Source: Dictyophora rubrovolvata (Eukaryota > Basidiomycota > Agaricomycetes > Phallales > Phallaceae). From it: 64,000 nucleotides of DNA. Where the stretch lies: NCBI GenBank assembly GCA_029959195.1, contig CP114117.1, forward strand, positions 1,488,001 to 1,552,000, read 5' to 3'. The notes under the pieces are model-generated. The model worked only from the letters and a program-made list of their open reading frames with translations, was not told the origin of the DNA and did no database searches. Shown here piece by piece: positions 45,690 through 58,914 of the stretch (within the stretch, counting starts at the first letter, position 1; every line of letters starts with the position of its first letter). A program made the position numbers and the translations under genes.

Positions 45690-48600
45690 TTATCGGTGAT
45701 TACGCCATTGCTGCCGTACATTTTGGTTTTGGGCGGGTGGAGGGAATCCAGACTGCACGGGAGGATAAAAGTTTGTCGATGGAGCTGGTGAGGAGCTGTG
45801 AGGCGTGGCAAACATGTTCGGGGAAAATAATCTAAATTCCGATTGAATAAAATTGTATGCGTTAGATGGATTGACAGGTAACGGAGGGCTATTAACGGAA
45901 AGCCGTTGATCCAAAGACCCTATTGCTGGAGTAGAAACTGCTGTACTGGCGACATTCGCAGAAACAGGCGGTTTGAAATTCTGGAAGATCGTCAATTAAT
46001 GGCATGCCATATGAATAGAAATTGTCGTACATATTGACGGCCTTCTCTGTACAATTCTTCCAGTTTTCGCTCAAATATCCCTTGAGCTTCGAATTCAAGG
46101 AAGGCTCTATACAGACTAAGTGCTGCACGGGCGTCTTCTATCGAATCGTGGGTGTCCGTCTGGATGCTTTCCTCTAATATAAACCAAGATAAGAAGCGTA
46201 AAGCAAGTTTGCGTTTTCCTTCTCTCAAGAAGTACAGATCCACGGTATCAATGACCTGTTCAGGCGGAACAAAGATATCTAGAAAACACCTAAACAGTCT
46301 AAGTCAAAATGAAAACACTAAGAATCTTACTAATAGTTCGAAAATCTTTAGTCAACCCATGTCCAATAAAAATACACCCAAGATCGACAAGCAAGCGAAG
46401 TTTTTTATATGCTACTTTTAAGGGAACCAGTGTATACTTGGACGATTGAGGATCTAAATCACCAACTACAGACGAGGCTAAGAATTAGCCATTAAGACAA
46501 AAAAAATCCTGTACTTACATCTAATGCCCGACCATTCAGTTAAATAGTCAACAATAGTTTCACTTGTATGAATGTGGTCATCGATAAATGGTACACCTTC
46601 TTTTGGGCCGTCCCCACGGATGACAGAAACACGGGCAAGACCGTATCGAGATGGACGGATCATCTTTTTAACACCATCTGAACGATATTCTGTCTCATCC
46701 TGGATAAATATCTATTAGTCTCTGTTGTATAAATGTAAAAGCTAGGCTAACCTGCTGCATCAGGACAAACTCCGCGTCTATAGCGACTAGCGTCCCGGCT
46801 TTTGGCAATTCTTCAAAACGAAGCGTCTCGTGTCGAATGAGAGATCTGTCACGAAATCTATGAACATGTTCATTTAGTAGCCAACATAAGAGTGATGATA
46901 ATTCTGTGTTCTTACAGGGAAATGGATGTGTCGCAACTTAAAATAGCAAGGTCCCGATCTTCAGGCAGATCATTATAGTTCAGTTTGTCGCGAATATCAA
47001 CGCGCTCCAAATATAGAATGGCGGGAATCTGCAGATGGCATATTCAAATTAGGGTATGCCCAATTTTCCAAACATACCTTCCATGGACCAGAAAAGGACA
47101 GTGCTTCATTTTCACTGACATTTTGCACCGTGAAGTCATTGAATATATACCAAGGGCTATCTGTTTCTGATTGTGGATTGTAATTGGGGACTTTCAAAAT
47201 CATTTAGTGATGAACGACAACAAAAGAAAGTACGATGATTTACTCTTCACTATTGCAACTAAGTGTGTCGATTTTTCTTTGATAGCCACGACGATGGACT
47301 GTGAAGTGTAAGACGGATAGTCTCCCGAAAACAAAACTTTATCCCCACTCACCCTCAATTCGTAATATATCGCATCATCGTCATTCATGTGTTCAACAAT
47401 TCCGCTCGACTGACTGTGTTCCGTCCCAAGATTTACGCCGACTCTAGGGGATAAAAAGCGACCATTTCGGCTGTCAATCCAATATTGTAGATGCTCTTCA
47501 CTATACACGCAAGTATTGACAGCAAGTACAGGAGGCAAGTCTTTGCTTGGAATGACGCGACGCGAATACTGGGTGGACAGCTGTTTACATATCTGACACG
47601 TAGCTCGATATGACATATTACGGACAAGTGAATTTCGCAAAATGGACGCAAAATCACTGGGAGCTAGTGTCTCGTTGGAAAGAGCCTGAAATCATCAAAG
47701 GCATAAGAAGGATACACAACAAATCGCATACCTTTTTAGGATATAACATTTCGACGACGTGGGCTAGACCCTCTTTGTCTCTTCGGGCCCCACAACTGCC
47801 ACATATAATCGTGCTTCTAGCATCTATTCCAAATAATTGGGTGATAGGTGCTGGTGCTGGCGCAATGAAGTCCCCCGAAGCATTTGCTTCAGAAGATGGA
47901 GGAACTATATAAGGATTATGGGGGAACGAGTTTCCCTCAGAAATAAATTGCTCAAGAATAAACCGATTAAATGCTTGAATTTTAGAAACATAATCGACAT
48001 CAGGCGTTTCCCGACCGTAATCAACCAATGACATTTGATTAGCTGAAGGAAAAAAAGGGTAAAGCCAAAAAATAAAATAAATAGTGTTCGGGTAAGTATA
48101 CCTTGTGGAATGGCACTGATAGTTTTACAAAAGTTGGCAGCTTGACAGTTGATTCCACGAGCATCTTCAAGCATTCTGACGACGAATCCAAACTCACAAA
48201 GCAAGCAATGTTCGCGCTGACAACTAGTAGTAATATGACTTTTTGCAAGTCGACGGACGGGAATGGCAAAATGCAGCGTTTGAAGAAGAGCATTGGTATA
48301 CGAGTTCAATATGTGAGTTTCCAGACCGCTATACTCAGTTTTATTATAAAATCTACACGCGTCATTTGAATAGGGCAAACAAATATACTTATGTATTACT
48401 TACCCGAAGTCAAAGTCCTCCACACCGAACTTGGAGTACTCGATTTCAACTTTTCGATACTGGAGAGGGATTTCCGACGTTTGAAAGTAGTTCGTAGAGG
48501 AATCTGAGATATTTTGCTAATACCGATAAATGTCGTCATAACATGCAGCAAAAGAACCATGAACGCACATACCTTCGAGGCATTATTACTTCTAAAACGT

Positions 48601-50004
48601 CCTTCGCGCGTCCGAGAGTTTCCCAAAACCATATTCCTTCTACCCCGTAACTCTTTGGGTAGTGCTGCATACCCAATAAAGTCCACCGTTTTCATGCTAT
48701 TGAGGACCTGCGGTGGAATACGGGGTGCTGGTGGGACGGAAGTTGATTGATAAAGCTCGGGTGGGCCGGCTGATAGAAGGGGAGTGTCATAATAAGGAAG
48801 ACCAATGGAATTCAAAGGGCTAAGGTAATGAGCACATGTGACATATTAGAATCATTAGAGGAAAAGCCATACGTTGCATCCCAAGGAATGTCCGGTAAAT
48901 GTTCCAATGGGTCGGCCCACTGAACAGGCTGTCCTTCGAAGCCATTGAAAGGAAGGTCGCCTTTCGACGTGCTTAGAAACTGTAAGGTTGCGTCGGCTGT
49001 CCCGAAGGCCAGGTAATCGCCAGTAGGGGAAATAGCAGTAGAAGTCAAAAATGCGGAGGTTTGTACCTATCAGCGAGGTTGTTATTATGGGAGAGCAAAA
49101 GAATAAAGTAAATCAACAGACTTGATTGAACTCGGGTGCCGTTGTGTCTTGGTTAAGGACATCAATTACACCCACAAGACCTTGCGTCGAAGTCACAATG
49201 ATAGTAGACCCTTTAGCGGGATGAACATTGATAAATGCGGGTCCGGCGAGAAAGGGTATGGGGTTGAGTGGTCTCAATGCGCGCAAATCAAATATCCTGA
49301 CAAATTGTTCTGCAACAGGGTGGGATTGCCGAAGACCCCAGCCAATGGAGTAGACAAAATTCCCAACCGCGTCAAGGCCTTGCAAACCACCTAAATGCGC
49401 CTTGACTGAATGTTCCCCTGCTGCCCCATCTTCTCTACGCATACTAGTGCGAACATCGTGGGTACGAATATAGCCGTCTACAGAACCCGATAGAACTAGT
49501 GAATACGAGAAATGGAGATGAGTAATTTGTGAGGGCGCAGGAAGTGTTCGAATTGGGCTTCCAAGCGTGGTGTTCAACATTATGAGTTCCGGTGTTTGGG
49601 TTGCCAATATCAAAGAATGAGCATTACGGGGATGCGAAGCAAAAGTCGATATCAAATTAGAAGGTCTTCAATGCCACAAAAATCAAATCTTAGCACTGAA
49701 ACAGAGCACACAAGTCCTACCTATAGTACCATTTGTTAAGCCCTCCTTTCATCCAGGCACCCAAACCAAGCCCCGATTCAGTCATGGCTCTGACCTGGGA
49801 TTCACCAACAACCACCTTCTTGACGGCCCGATTGTCCCCTACAGGAAAATACACACCACGGTATGACGGTCGGCTATGATAAGCCACGAGAGTGCCTGCA
49901 CTGTTACCTCCCCATAGCGTGTCTGAGACTGGATCAAAAGCAAGGGCAGTGATGGGATAAATATTGGTGTGAAGAGGATTGGCCGGAATTTGATTATAGA
50001 TCAT
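45690..50004 (-). CDS. PAN2: PAN2-PAN3 deadenylase catalytic subunit Pan2
   Basis: Poly(A)-shortening exonuclease. It starts [20 protein letters not shown]. Order of parts: N-terminal WD40 propeller ('[19 protein letters not shown]', '[19 protein letters not shown]', '[20 protein letters not shown]'); Pan3-binding linker; an inactive ubiquitin-hydrolase fold ('[20 protein letters not shown]', '[13 protein letters not shown]', '[17 protein letters not shown]'); then a DEDD-type RNase. Catalytic motifs are '[11 protein letters not shown]' (D-x-E), '[13 protein letters not shown]' and '[16 protein letters not shown]'. A Pro/Asn/Ser-rich tail ends 'QQWRNHR'. The exonuclease acidic residues and histidine are all present. 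About fifteen exons. Confidence 0.96.
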
Positions 50005-50202
50005 TATGTGTCGTTATTGATTACTCTGTATCCTATTTGTGTGTCGCAGAGTTGGTGGACTGGCCAATTACTCCTCGCAAGCAGACAGCCTGGGGAGTCC
50101 TTGCTACTAGTCCTACTAGCATTCAGTGAGCGCCGAAGCGCTGAGCGAGTAATTGCATTGGGCCGCTGAGGTAATCGCCGCGATGCCAATTCCAATCCTG
50201 CC

Positions 50203-50752
50203 ATGGATGAACAGCAGCATACAGATCTAGCTAATATTTCAAATCAACCTAATGCGCAGGATGATAAGAAAGAAGCCGAGGAGCAGATGCGTAGAGATCT
50301 CCTGGCTACAGTTTTGGATGCCGCAGCAAGGGAGCGTTGTATGTGCCATCAACCTCGAGTGTAGTACTAACAGCTGGGGGGATCTCTTCTAATAATCTTG
50401 ATTTTAGTGTCGCGTATTGCACTAGTCAGTTCTGCTAGATCGCGGCAAATCGAGAACATCTTGGTGAGAATGGCGCAAACGGGACAGTTTCGAGGACGTG
50501 TAACAGAACAACAGTTCATCGAACTTCTTGAGCAGGTAATTCACAGTGATCAAACCATTCACCACGTATAACAACTAACTTTTGCCCGTAGGTGGAAGGG
50601 ACACAGGCCTCGTCTGCAGCCAAAAAGCCTACCATCATTGTAAGCAAGATCACTTTTATACAAAGAGTCCTAGCTCTAGGTGTAACTTTCTTGTGCAGTA
50701 CCAACGACGAAACACAACGGAAGATGATGAAGATTGGAATTTCGGGCTGTAG
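50203..50752 (+). CDS. PDCD5/TFAR19-family protein
   Basis: Small conserved DNA-binding/CCT-associated protein. Four exons join: MDEQQHTDLANISNQPNAQD, 'EEQMRRDLLATVLDAAARERL', 'SRIALVSSARSRQIENILVR', 'MAQTGQFRGRVTEQQFIELL', 'EGTQASSAAKKPTIIYQRR' and the end 'EDDEDWNFGL'. The triple-helix core ('ARERLSRIALV', 'VRMAQTGQ') and the basic-then-acidic C-terminus are diagnostic. Length is about 125 residues, as usual. PDCD5 in animals is linked to apoptosis and to CCT-mediated folding; the fungal role is not settled. It is divergent from PAN2, with 198 bases between starts. Confidence 0.93.
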
Positions 50753-51084
50753 TCTCACTGTACAGTATATCACGGAATCGATCCATACTAAGCAGCTCAG
50801 TAATATGTACAGTTTATAGATCAGATTGCATATAAGTACATTGGCCAAGGTTGAGTTTTCAACATTCAACATTTAACACTTGTTCTCATTTGCTAGTGTT
50901 AAACATTTGTATAATTATAATATTACCTCAAACATGTATGCTGAGCCAACTGAGATGAGGTTCGGAAAATAAAAAGGCACCTAACAATTAAGCGGAGTCT
51001 CAAACTTGTCCTCTTCACCGCCTCCCTCAGAACGTCAGCCCGTTTGAGTGATCTCTAAACCTGTATTCCAGTCCTACAGTTCCA
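50753..51084. other. Intergenic with a small inverted repeat
   Basis: A 332-base spacer between two plus-strand genes. TTTAACACT (50872-50880) and AGTGTTAAA (50895-50903) form perfect 9-base arms around a 14-base loop, about 120 bases after the PDCD5 stop. It may be part of a 3' processing region or chance. Nothing else was recognised. Confidence 0.4.
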
Positions 51085-54000
51085 ATGTCTTTTCCCATGA
51101 AATTACAGCCGTTAATCACATCCAAGTCTACCGTTCTCGCTGGGGCTGGCTTGCAAGATGCATATTGGTCCGACGATGAAGATGTGAGCTAATTCCCAAT
51201 ACAATTTTCACCTCTTTTGGCATTAGTTGTTTATTTACTTTCCTAGGAGGACGCGGAATGCCCTTTGTGTCTGGAAGAAATGGATGTCGCAGAGATGGGA
51301 TTTAAGCCTTGCCCATGTGGTTACCAAGTCACTCCCTTTATCACTTCTCCATTTGACTCGCTTTAACAAAACTTTTTTTTTGTAGATCTGCATGTTTTGC
51401 TATCACCACATAAAATCAAACTTGAATGGTCGTTGTCCGGCTTGCCGCAGAGAGTACTCGGAGGAAACTGTCGAGTTTACTGCGGTGGCGAAAGAAGAGT
51501 GAGTAGGTAAATTCGATTCCGCGACCTGCTAATATCTCTTGCAGTCTTAAACGACAGGCGCAGCAAAAGAAGCGGAAAGAGCGTGAACGGAAGGAATTAG
51601 AGGCTTTAGGTCGCCGTCATTTCGCTAATGTACGCGTAGTGCAGCGTAACGTTGTTTATGTTGTTGGGTTGGGACCTCGCTTTGCCAAGGAAGAGGTATG
51701 CAAATTTTCAAACCCATTGTCCATGTTGTTCATATCTTAATGATCGAGTTAGCTTATACCAACTTTACGGTCTAATGAGTTTTTCGGGCAATATGGCAAA
51801 ATTTCAAAGATGATCATTTCCAAACGCCATTTACCAGGTTCAAAGTCGTCCGTTGTCGGTGTCTATGTTACTTATTTGAGGCGCGAGGACGCGACTAAGG
51901 CAATTAATGCTTTGGATGGGTCACCATCTCCCGCGGGTGATAACGAAATCTTGCGTGCTAGTTACGGAACTACTAAGTACTGCATGAGCTTTTTACGAGG
52001 CTTAAATTGCTCCAACAACGCCTGTGTGGATTTGCATGAGTGGGGTGATAAGACCGACTGTTTCACGAAGGAAGATTTAACAACACTGTATGGTTTATGT
52101 TACGTCTCAATGTGCTGTCGTCATGACTGTTTTTCAGGAAACATACTTTGAACGACCCCGAGAATCAACCTAGAACTACAATACGCAAGAAACCTAATGA
52201 ATCAGAAGGTATGGTGATTATTTTGCGGACTGCGAGCCAATTTTTGATAGTTTTGATAGGGCTCAGACATACGTCCTGGAACCAGAAATCAGCAGCTACG
52301 TCTAACCCCCAATCACTGCCGTCTCGTCTTGTCCGGTCAATTGCTGTTCGATCACGAAATCCCCCTTCCAACCGACCGCCCGCTGCTGATCAACCGCGTT
52401 CTGTTCAACGCGGGCATGACCGTCGTCCTCCAGGCCCTAACCATTTGAATCTACCCGCTAGCAACATTAAGTCGACAGCAAATTTATCAATCCAGGATAC
52501 CCGATCGGCATCCGCCGCCGTCTCTTCCAGAATTCCTTCAGTTTCGCCTCCGGAGCAACCGTCGTCGCCTGTTTTGCCAGCCGTCGCACGCGCTCGAGCT
52601 ACAGAACCATCATCACGACCGATTACCCCAACTACTCCCAATGCACCTGATTCCGATGTTGGATCGTCGGTTGGTCCTGATCCCCAGATATCGTCGGCTC
52701 TTACCACGCATAGTATTCCTCCTGGACTACAACATCCAATATATCAGATCTCCACACCCGCTCAAGAGTTGTTAAACGAGACTCGTTCCCGCAGAGATGT
52801 TCCCTCGGCAACAACCAGTCCCTTCCCTGAATTTGATCGTACTCTAGAAAATTTAGGCCGTACAGACTTCAATTTTAAATGGACGATGGATGTAAACTTA
52901 ACACCTTCAGGGAATAATGACGTATCTGATGCATATCGAGGTAGTTTCGACCCCTTTTCCGCTACTACACCAGGAGGTTCCCAAGGGCCACAATCTAATG
53001 AACGTCGAATTTCTCATATTTCAACCCCACCTGGTTTAACGCCGTCTCCCAGACTGTCTCAAGTAAATGCCCAAGTTGCTGGAGGATATCATGGAGCATT
53101 TAACCCCTTCGCAGATATGGACGATGACTTACTTCAGGACAGTCGAGATGGAAGTAGACAAGAGTCTCGTTTCGGCTTTGCTAGAAGAAGACCATCCTCT
53201 TCGACCAACGAGTCTCCGAGATTTGCCTTTTCTTCGCCATCGCATGCCAATGATATTTCCCCCCACTTTCGTCAGCAATTTGGTATGCCTTGGTCCCATG
53301 CACCAGCGCCTCGCAGTGTCTTCAATTCACCAGCACTTTATTCTGCTTCGCCTGCAGGAATGTCCTATGAATATACCGCCAGTCCTTCCATCTTAAAAAT
53401 AAACACCACTCTATCAGAAGTAAGGGGTGAACAACAACCGGTCTTTCCTCCCGGATTAAATTTTCAGTTATACGATAGTATGGATGATAGAATTAGGCCA
53501 TCTTCACAAATGGGTGAGTAAACGCATGTTGTCGTGATTTTGCTTGCTTTGGTTAACATATCATGTCAAGGACACGTCCCGCAAATTCTTGACCTCCCAA
53601 CTCCTTCAATATCAACTAATAAGATCACATCCCAGATTTCCAATGCCTCATCTATCCCACCCGGATTTAGCTCCCGAGATGTTAGTTCAGAATACTCAGA
53701 GGGCGTGCGACCTGCAGCCACTTTCCCTCATTCGGGCACGCCATCCAATCATCGCAGCTCTATATCGAGTACGCCAGCTAATGGTGAGTTTACTCTCGAT
53801 TATAACGATGGGAGGGTGTCCCGAGTTCAGTATCGAGCTGTGCCCTCGCAGTATATGACCAGTATCGACTTTAACCGAAAACCACAATACGAAAAACCAG
53901 GCTTGCACGACTCTTACTCGCACGCACCCTCCCTATGACGTTTCACACCTTACTCGCGTCGTTCATATCAAGGCACAAAACTGATGTTTCATCCCCTTTT

Positions 54001-55465
54001 TCTCCTAGCGTCACCTCATTCACCTTTTGCTGCGTCATGGGATCAGCCAGTTTCTATCGAGAAACCAATTCTACTTCCGGAGGACTTTCCCGCTCTTCCT
54101 ACTAGCACCGTCTCTGATTCAAATCTTAAAAGAGAAACTCAATCGCTCATAGCAAAAGAGGCTAAAGTCTCTTCTTACCCCGCGATACTCGCTCGGAAAG
54201 TCCCAAATAGCGCTCTTATCAAAGATACGAAATCTCAAACAAAGCAGACCGAATCCACCAGCATCAAGTTACTCGCGATTGCAGCTCCCCCCCGTGTACC
54301 TACCCCACCACCCGCGGACACAATCCAACTTAAGTCCACTAAAGCTCGTAAATCTGACCGTAAAGAGGACAAAAAGAATGAACCGAAGGAAGATGGTGGG
54401 CCCGCAAACGCTGCCCCAGCCATACCCAAGTACACTGATGCCAAGGATAACGGTAAATCAACCAAGGTTGCCAAAGTTATTGTCTCAGTACCTGCTCCCG
54501 AACAAGCCCCAATGTTTTCCAAAGTTTCCAAAAAGTCTAAACCCAAAGAACCCAGGCTTCCAAAAACTCTTAGAGAGAATAAGGAGGAGGCCAAGGTACA
54601 GGTTGAGACCTCCAAAGACGAATCCAGTGCTACAACCGGGACTACAACACCACAATCTGCTGTAGCGGAAGTGTCTTCTACCATTTCTGCGCAAATCGCA
54701 TCATTTGTCGGAGATTCCTCTTCAATAGCCACTTTGATTGAACAAATTATTCACCGTGGTTTCGATCTTTCGTCGCTGGCGTTTTTCAATCCAAAATTGC
54801 TAGAGACCGACTCAACTCCGCTACAATACGATCCTTTGGTTCATGCATTGTCCGCCCTCTCTGTAGGTGGAGGGTCATTTGCAAACAATTTACCACCGGT
54901 CTCGATTGATTCTGCGGTGTCTTCGTTTCAGCAGCTTCTTGAGACCCTCACTAAAACGATTTCTGATTTACTGCGTCTGCTTCCCCCTGCTACATGGGAC
55001 GACAGTTCGTCATTTGACAGTGTCTTGCGGGACATGCTCAAGGGCGATGATTTCCTAGACGATACTGGTGACGAAAATGGCAAAGACGATGAGGTAGCGG
55101 CATTGACCTTAGCACTCGAGAAGCGCGCTAGATGGATGGAGGTACAATTAGCGAAGCTAGAGGAACTACATCGAGACATTAATATGGCCGCGGTTCGTGC
55201 TATTTTAACCGTGAGCGATCGGGGTTGGGATCCATGTGGATTCATGCATCGATCCAACGCCGAGGCTGCTACGAATGGAAATTCTTTGGCACGTTTCGAT
55301 AATCTGGGCATGGTACAAGGAAAAGAAAAGTCGCGACGAATGACAACTAATGAACTTCAGAAAGTTCTGGGTAGTGCCAAACAAGAGGAAAAGGTGGCGA
55401 AACAGGCAGTGCTGGATTCCATGGCAAAAATAGCCGCGTACTTTCCAACTGTTTATGACGACTGA
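51085..55465 (+). CDS. NOT4: CCR4-NOT ubiquitin ligase subunit Not4
   Basis: E3 ligase of the CCR4-NOT complex involved in co-translational quality control and mRNA turnover. It starts MSFPMKLQPLITSKSTVLAG. The C4C4 RING runs 'CPLCLEEMDVAEMGFKPCPC', 'YQICMFCYHHI' and 'GRCPACRREY'. A coiled basic helix ('RQAQQKKRKERERKELEALG') leads to the RRM ('NVVYVVGLGPRF', 'FFGQYGKISKMIIS', 'VGVYVTYLRREDATKAI'). A CCCH finger follows ('TTKYCMSFLRGLNCSNNACV'), then a very long disordered C-terminal region with a conserved-looking end ('WMEVQLAKLEELHRDINMAA'). The RING, RRM and finger order is unique to Not4. Splicing of the 53.5-54.0 kb part is uncertain. Confidence 0.95.
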
Positions 55466-55739
55466 ATTGACATAGTTGAAGTGTTTAATAAATATCATCA
55501 TAATTGTGCTCCTCCGAATGAAGTAATAACAATTTTGATCACTTAGATAGATGAATGATTGTATAACAGGTTGGCGCAGACAGTGTACTATCTAAACAGA
55601 TTCATCTCGAGCGTCCACAGCAATGCGCACATACAATCATTTGCGCGCGTCTCGACTTTTCACTGGGACTAAGTAGTAGTAGAGAAAGCTGAGTAGGTCA
55701 GTCAATCAGCGCCGATACTGTCTGTTTCCGACAGCCGCC

Positions 55740-57386
55740 ATGAGCGCCTTCACCAAAAGGTATGCCCTTTTTACGTCTGTTTTTCTAATGCTGTTTTGAA
55801 CAGTTATAAACCAGTAAATTGGACTTATTAGTCCGTGTACGATATAACAATCCAATACCACCACCCCCGTTTCCTCCGAAACTCGTCAAAATCGCCACCG
55901 ACACATCTCGTTATGCTCGTCCGGAGTTTACAACCGAGTTGGCTTATGAAGCACCGCTACCTACGGTTGTTGATGCAGAATGTGGAATGCCCTTAGATCT
56001 TGGTAAATGGGAGTGCCTATGGGAGGAGAACGCTGACAAGTCAAGTTAGTGCTTTGTTGGCTTCTTTGTTGCCTTTCGGCACTGAACGTTATGCTTCAGC
56101 GTTGAATCCCAGCGCAATTAATAAACCTGAATTGGACCCAGAGGATCAATTTCTAGTCTCGGATGCCTATTCCATACCAGGCCAGTTGCCTAATGGCATG
56201 TCAAATGGCCCGGCAGTACCAGCCACACCGGTACATGTCTCATGGTTACGAAAAACCGAGTATATCACTCGTGAAACCTTTCAACGGACATCGTCGTTTC
56301 AAGATATGTTAGTTAATTATCCTATTCATCTCGTTTCCCTGTCCAACTAATTTTCGTCCAGTAAGCCAGTCGAAGAACCCGCAATTGACATATCTCGGGC
56401 GGCCCAAATTCGCGATATTGAAACTACTTTTTCCGCTGCTAATGATTGGTTCGATCTGGCAGAACTCAAACATCCCAATAAACCCAGTGTAAGGGCCGTT
56501 GCTTCATATAATATACTGCCTGATGCAGAGATATGGCCCAACGCATATGATTTGTTCAAGTTCTCCGAGCGTCCTGGAGAAAGAAGCATTGAGGTATGAA
56601 TTTTCTCCCCTTCTTTTTCCTGGTATTCAAGTTCCTTTAGACGGAGGATCCGCGACTGGATTGTGCGATTCTTCGACCGATGGAATCTGATGGCGATCAT
56701 TTCTTAGCTTATTATCTCACCAAAGACGACGCTCCAGCAGTGCTATTCAGGGAGTGTCGACATCTTGATGAGTCTAAAAATCCGGTGTGTATTTATTTAA
56801 ATGTCTTTCAATCCGAAACCTGAAAACCCTTGTTTCATATTTTAAAGGTCACGTCGTTCAACTGGATACGGGATTATGAAACGGTCAAAATCGAGCAAGA
56901 CGTACCGAATGAATTTTTATTGGTTTTAGATGATGGTGATCTACCTCCACTCCGAAAGACTGAAGACGGTTCTTTGGAACGACGAACGAAAGGAGCCTAT
57001 TATAAAAATATTGAGCGCAAGATCACACTCAAAAAACGACGGGTTAATGTGGGTTCTTCCGTTGAAAGATGTACCCGATCCAGATATTAAAACAACCTAA
57101 ATAGATAAATGAAGCCGTGGCATATACTGACAAGTGGGACGTAATTCATTTGTCCCATGCACCGTTAGGCGTAGAAGAGGCTGAAGAGCGCAAAGAGGGT
57201 CAAGCTGAGGTTACTGATCCCATGTTCTTATTCTCTCGCGTTGAAGGAGAACAGGATGGAGAGGCAGAGGCAGATGGCGATGGCGAAGTTGATGTTGAAC
57301 ATGAAGTAGATCATGATGATTTCCGCGGAAACGCAACGAACGGCCAGGCTCATTCGCCTTTAGAGGTTGGCCACGAAGTTTCTTAG
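55740..57386 (+). CDS. PAF1: RNA polymerase II-associated factor Paf1
   Basis: Core subunit of the Paf1 elongation complex that supports histone H2B ubiquitylation and transcript elongation. Exon 1 encodes MSAFTK and is spliced onto SKLDLLVRVRYNNPIPPPP. Conserved Paf1 blocks follow: 'PPKLVKIATDTSRY', 'MPLDLGKWECLWEEN', 'LDPEDQFLVSD', 'VSWLRKTEYITRE', 'EVYNIL'-like 'ASYNILPDAEIWPNAYDLF', 'FLAYYLTKDDAP', 'FNWIRDYETVKIE', 'NIERKITLKKRRVNV' and 'KWDVIHLSHA'. A Glu/Asp-rich acidic tail ends 'LEVGHEVS'. Several short introns. The acceptor chosen for exon 2 (AG|T AAA TTG) restores the family's 'KLDLLVR'. Confidence 0.93.
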
Positions 57387-57929
57387 AGAGCAGAATCTGG
57401 TATTTTGCCTGTATTTTTATTACCGCAGTAATTGTACTTTATCATTTCCTAAGCGTCTCGTGCACCGCTGATACATTCGCGTGCGCATGCACCAACAAGT
57501 GCCGTCATTAACCCACTGAAAATATCGTTTTCTTGTCTGCCATAATAACATTAAACTGCTGTACAGTTAAACTTCACCGCTCGTCGCCTTTCAGGCTCTC
57601 CACGCTGGATCAGCTGCCAGATTTGGCGACCGATTTAAATAAGGGAACCCCACTTTTACAGTTCATCTGGCAGATTGGCGACCCAAAGAAACAGACAAAT
57701 TCTTACAAAAGGTTCGAAAACGGGTGTAAAATACAATTGATTTTTCTTATTCAAAACGTTGGCATGGCTCAACACTACGATGATGATTTCTGGTTTTTCG
57801 TATGCATCGCCCGAGCTTAGGATTTCGCCGCCGGGCCGGCCATCTCCGTCATTATATGTGCGCTTCTATTTACGTGATTTCAGCGCTTAGTAAGAGCATC
57901 CATAATGAAACTCCTTTCTTGAATTAACA
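57387..57929. other. Intergenic with an imperfect direct repeat
   Basis: About 540 bases between PAF1 and CIA2. Two similar 22-base stretches occur at 57611-57633 and 57664-57685 (both contain a CAGATT(T)GGCGACC core). A 95-codon frame at 57533-57820 lacks recognisable features and is not called a gene. The end should hold the CIA2 promoter. Confidence 0.4.
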
Positions 57930-58639
57930 ATGCAACTTGACAACGCAAACCCGATAGTTTTTCAACCTACACAAGAATCATACCGGTTAGGAAATGAGCA
58001 ACGTTTTACTTTATGGGACAATGAAAGCAGTGATCATGTTTCAGATGATTCGATAGAAGACGAGTTCGATGTCGAGCCTGTTGACGAACAGGAAGTCTTC
58101 GGTAAGAAGAGGACGCGTTTACAGTCAAGTTCTAATTTGACGGATTATTATATATGTTTTAGACCTTATTCGATTAATATCTGATCCTGAACACCCCTTG
58201 AGCCTGGAACAATTAGCAGTCGTATCTGCGCCACAAATAAAGATTCTTCACAACAATAACATTCATGTAGAATTTACCCCGACTGTCCCACACTGCGGGG
58301 CCTCCACATTGATAGGTAGTTTATTTGGATAAAGAAGCGATATCATTGGTACTTATTCTTTTTACAGGCCTGTCTATTCGGGTTAGACTGCTCAGAAGTC
58401 TCTCCAACCGTTTCAAGATTGACATCAAGGTGAAACCTGGTTCACACCAAAGCGAAGATGCAGGTCAGTTCAATTCAATCCAGTTATCGCCTGATAATGT
58501 TGTCTCAGCGCTGTTAATAGTAAATAAACAATTGAACGACAAAGAGCGCGTGGCAGCCGCATTAGAGAATTCAGCGTTGTTAGATGTGGTTGAACGTTGT
58601 CTTTCCACAGCGAACCACCGAGGTTCCAATGGACCCTAA
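57930..58639 (+). CDS. CIA2: Cytosolic Fe-S assembly targeting factor Cia2 (MIP18/FAM96 family)
   Basis: Delivers Fe-S clusters to nuclear and cytosolic apoproteins with Cia1 and Met18. It starts [21 protein letters not shown] short acidic linker leads to the DUF59 core: '[20 protein letters not shown]', '[20 protein letters not shown]' (with the conserved reactive cysteine in PHC), '[20 protein letters not shown]', '[20 protein letters not shown]' and '[16 protein letters not shown]'. Introns at about 58102-58162, 58315-58369 and 58466-58525 join without frame loss. Length is about 165 residues, as expected. All family landmarks are intact. Confidence 0.95.
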
Positions 58640-58914
58640 ACCCAATATGATATGTATATAGTGCGCAATTACATATGTATCTGTATTAGAACATATTTCA
58701 AAAGCTTTTAGTCATTCAAAGAAATCGCATCGGAACTTAAGTTGTTCTCAAATGCGATAAACTAAAGGAAGCAATGGGTGCGGAATGAGTCCTGAGGGTA
58801 TACTTAATGTTTTCAACACGTTGCAAACTTGATCACTGTCGTACACTTTTCGTTAGATTCATGGGCGAAATCGTTGTCTAGGAAAATTAGAGTACAAAGG
58901 TTGTTAAGTGTCTA

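Noticed and set aside
57533-57820. A 95-codon plus-strand frame
   Set aside because: Composition looks non-coding, there is no domain or splice support, and it sits in a spacer upstream of CIA2.
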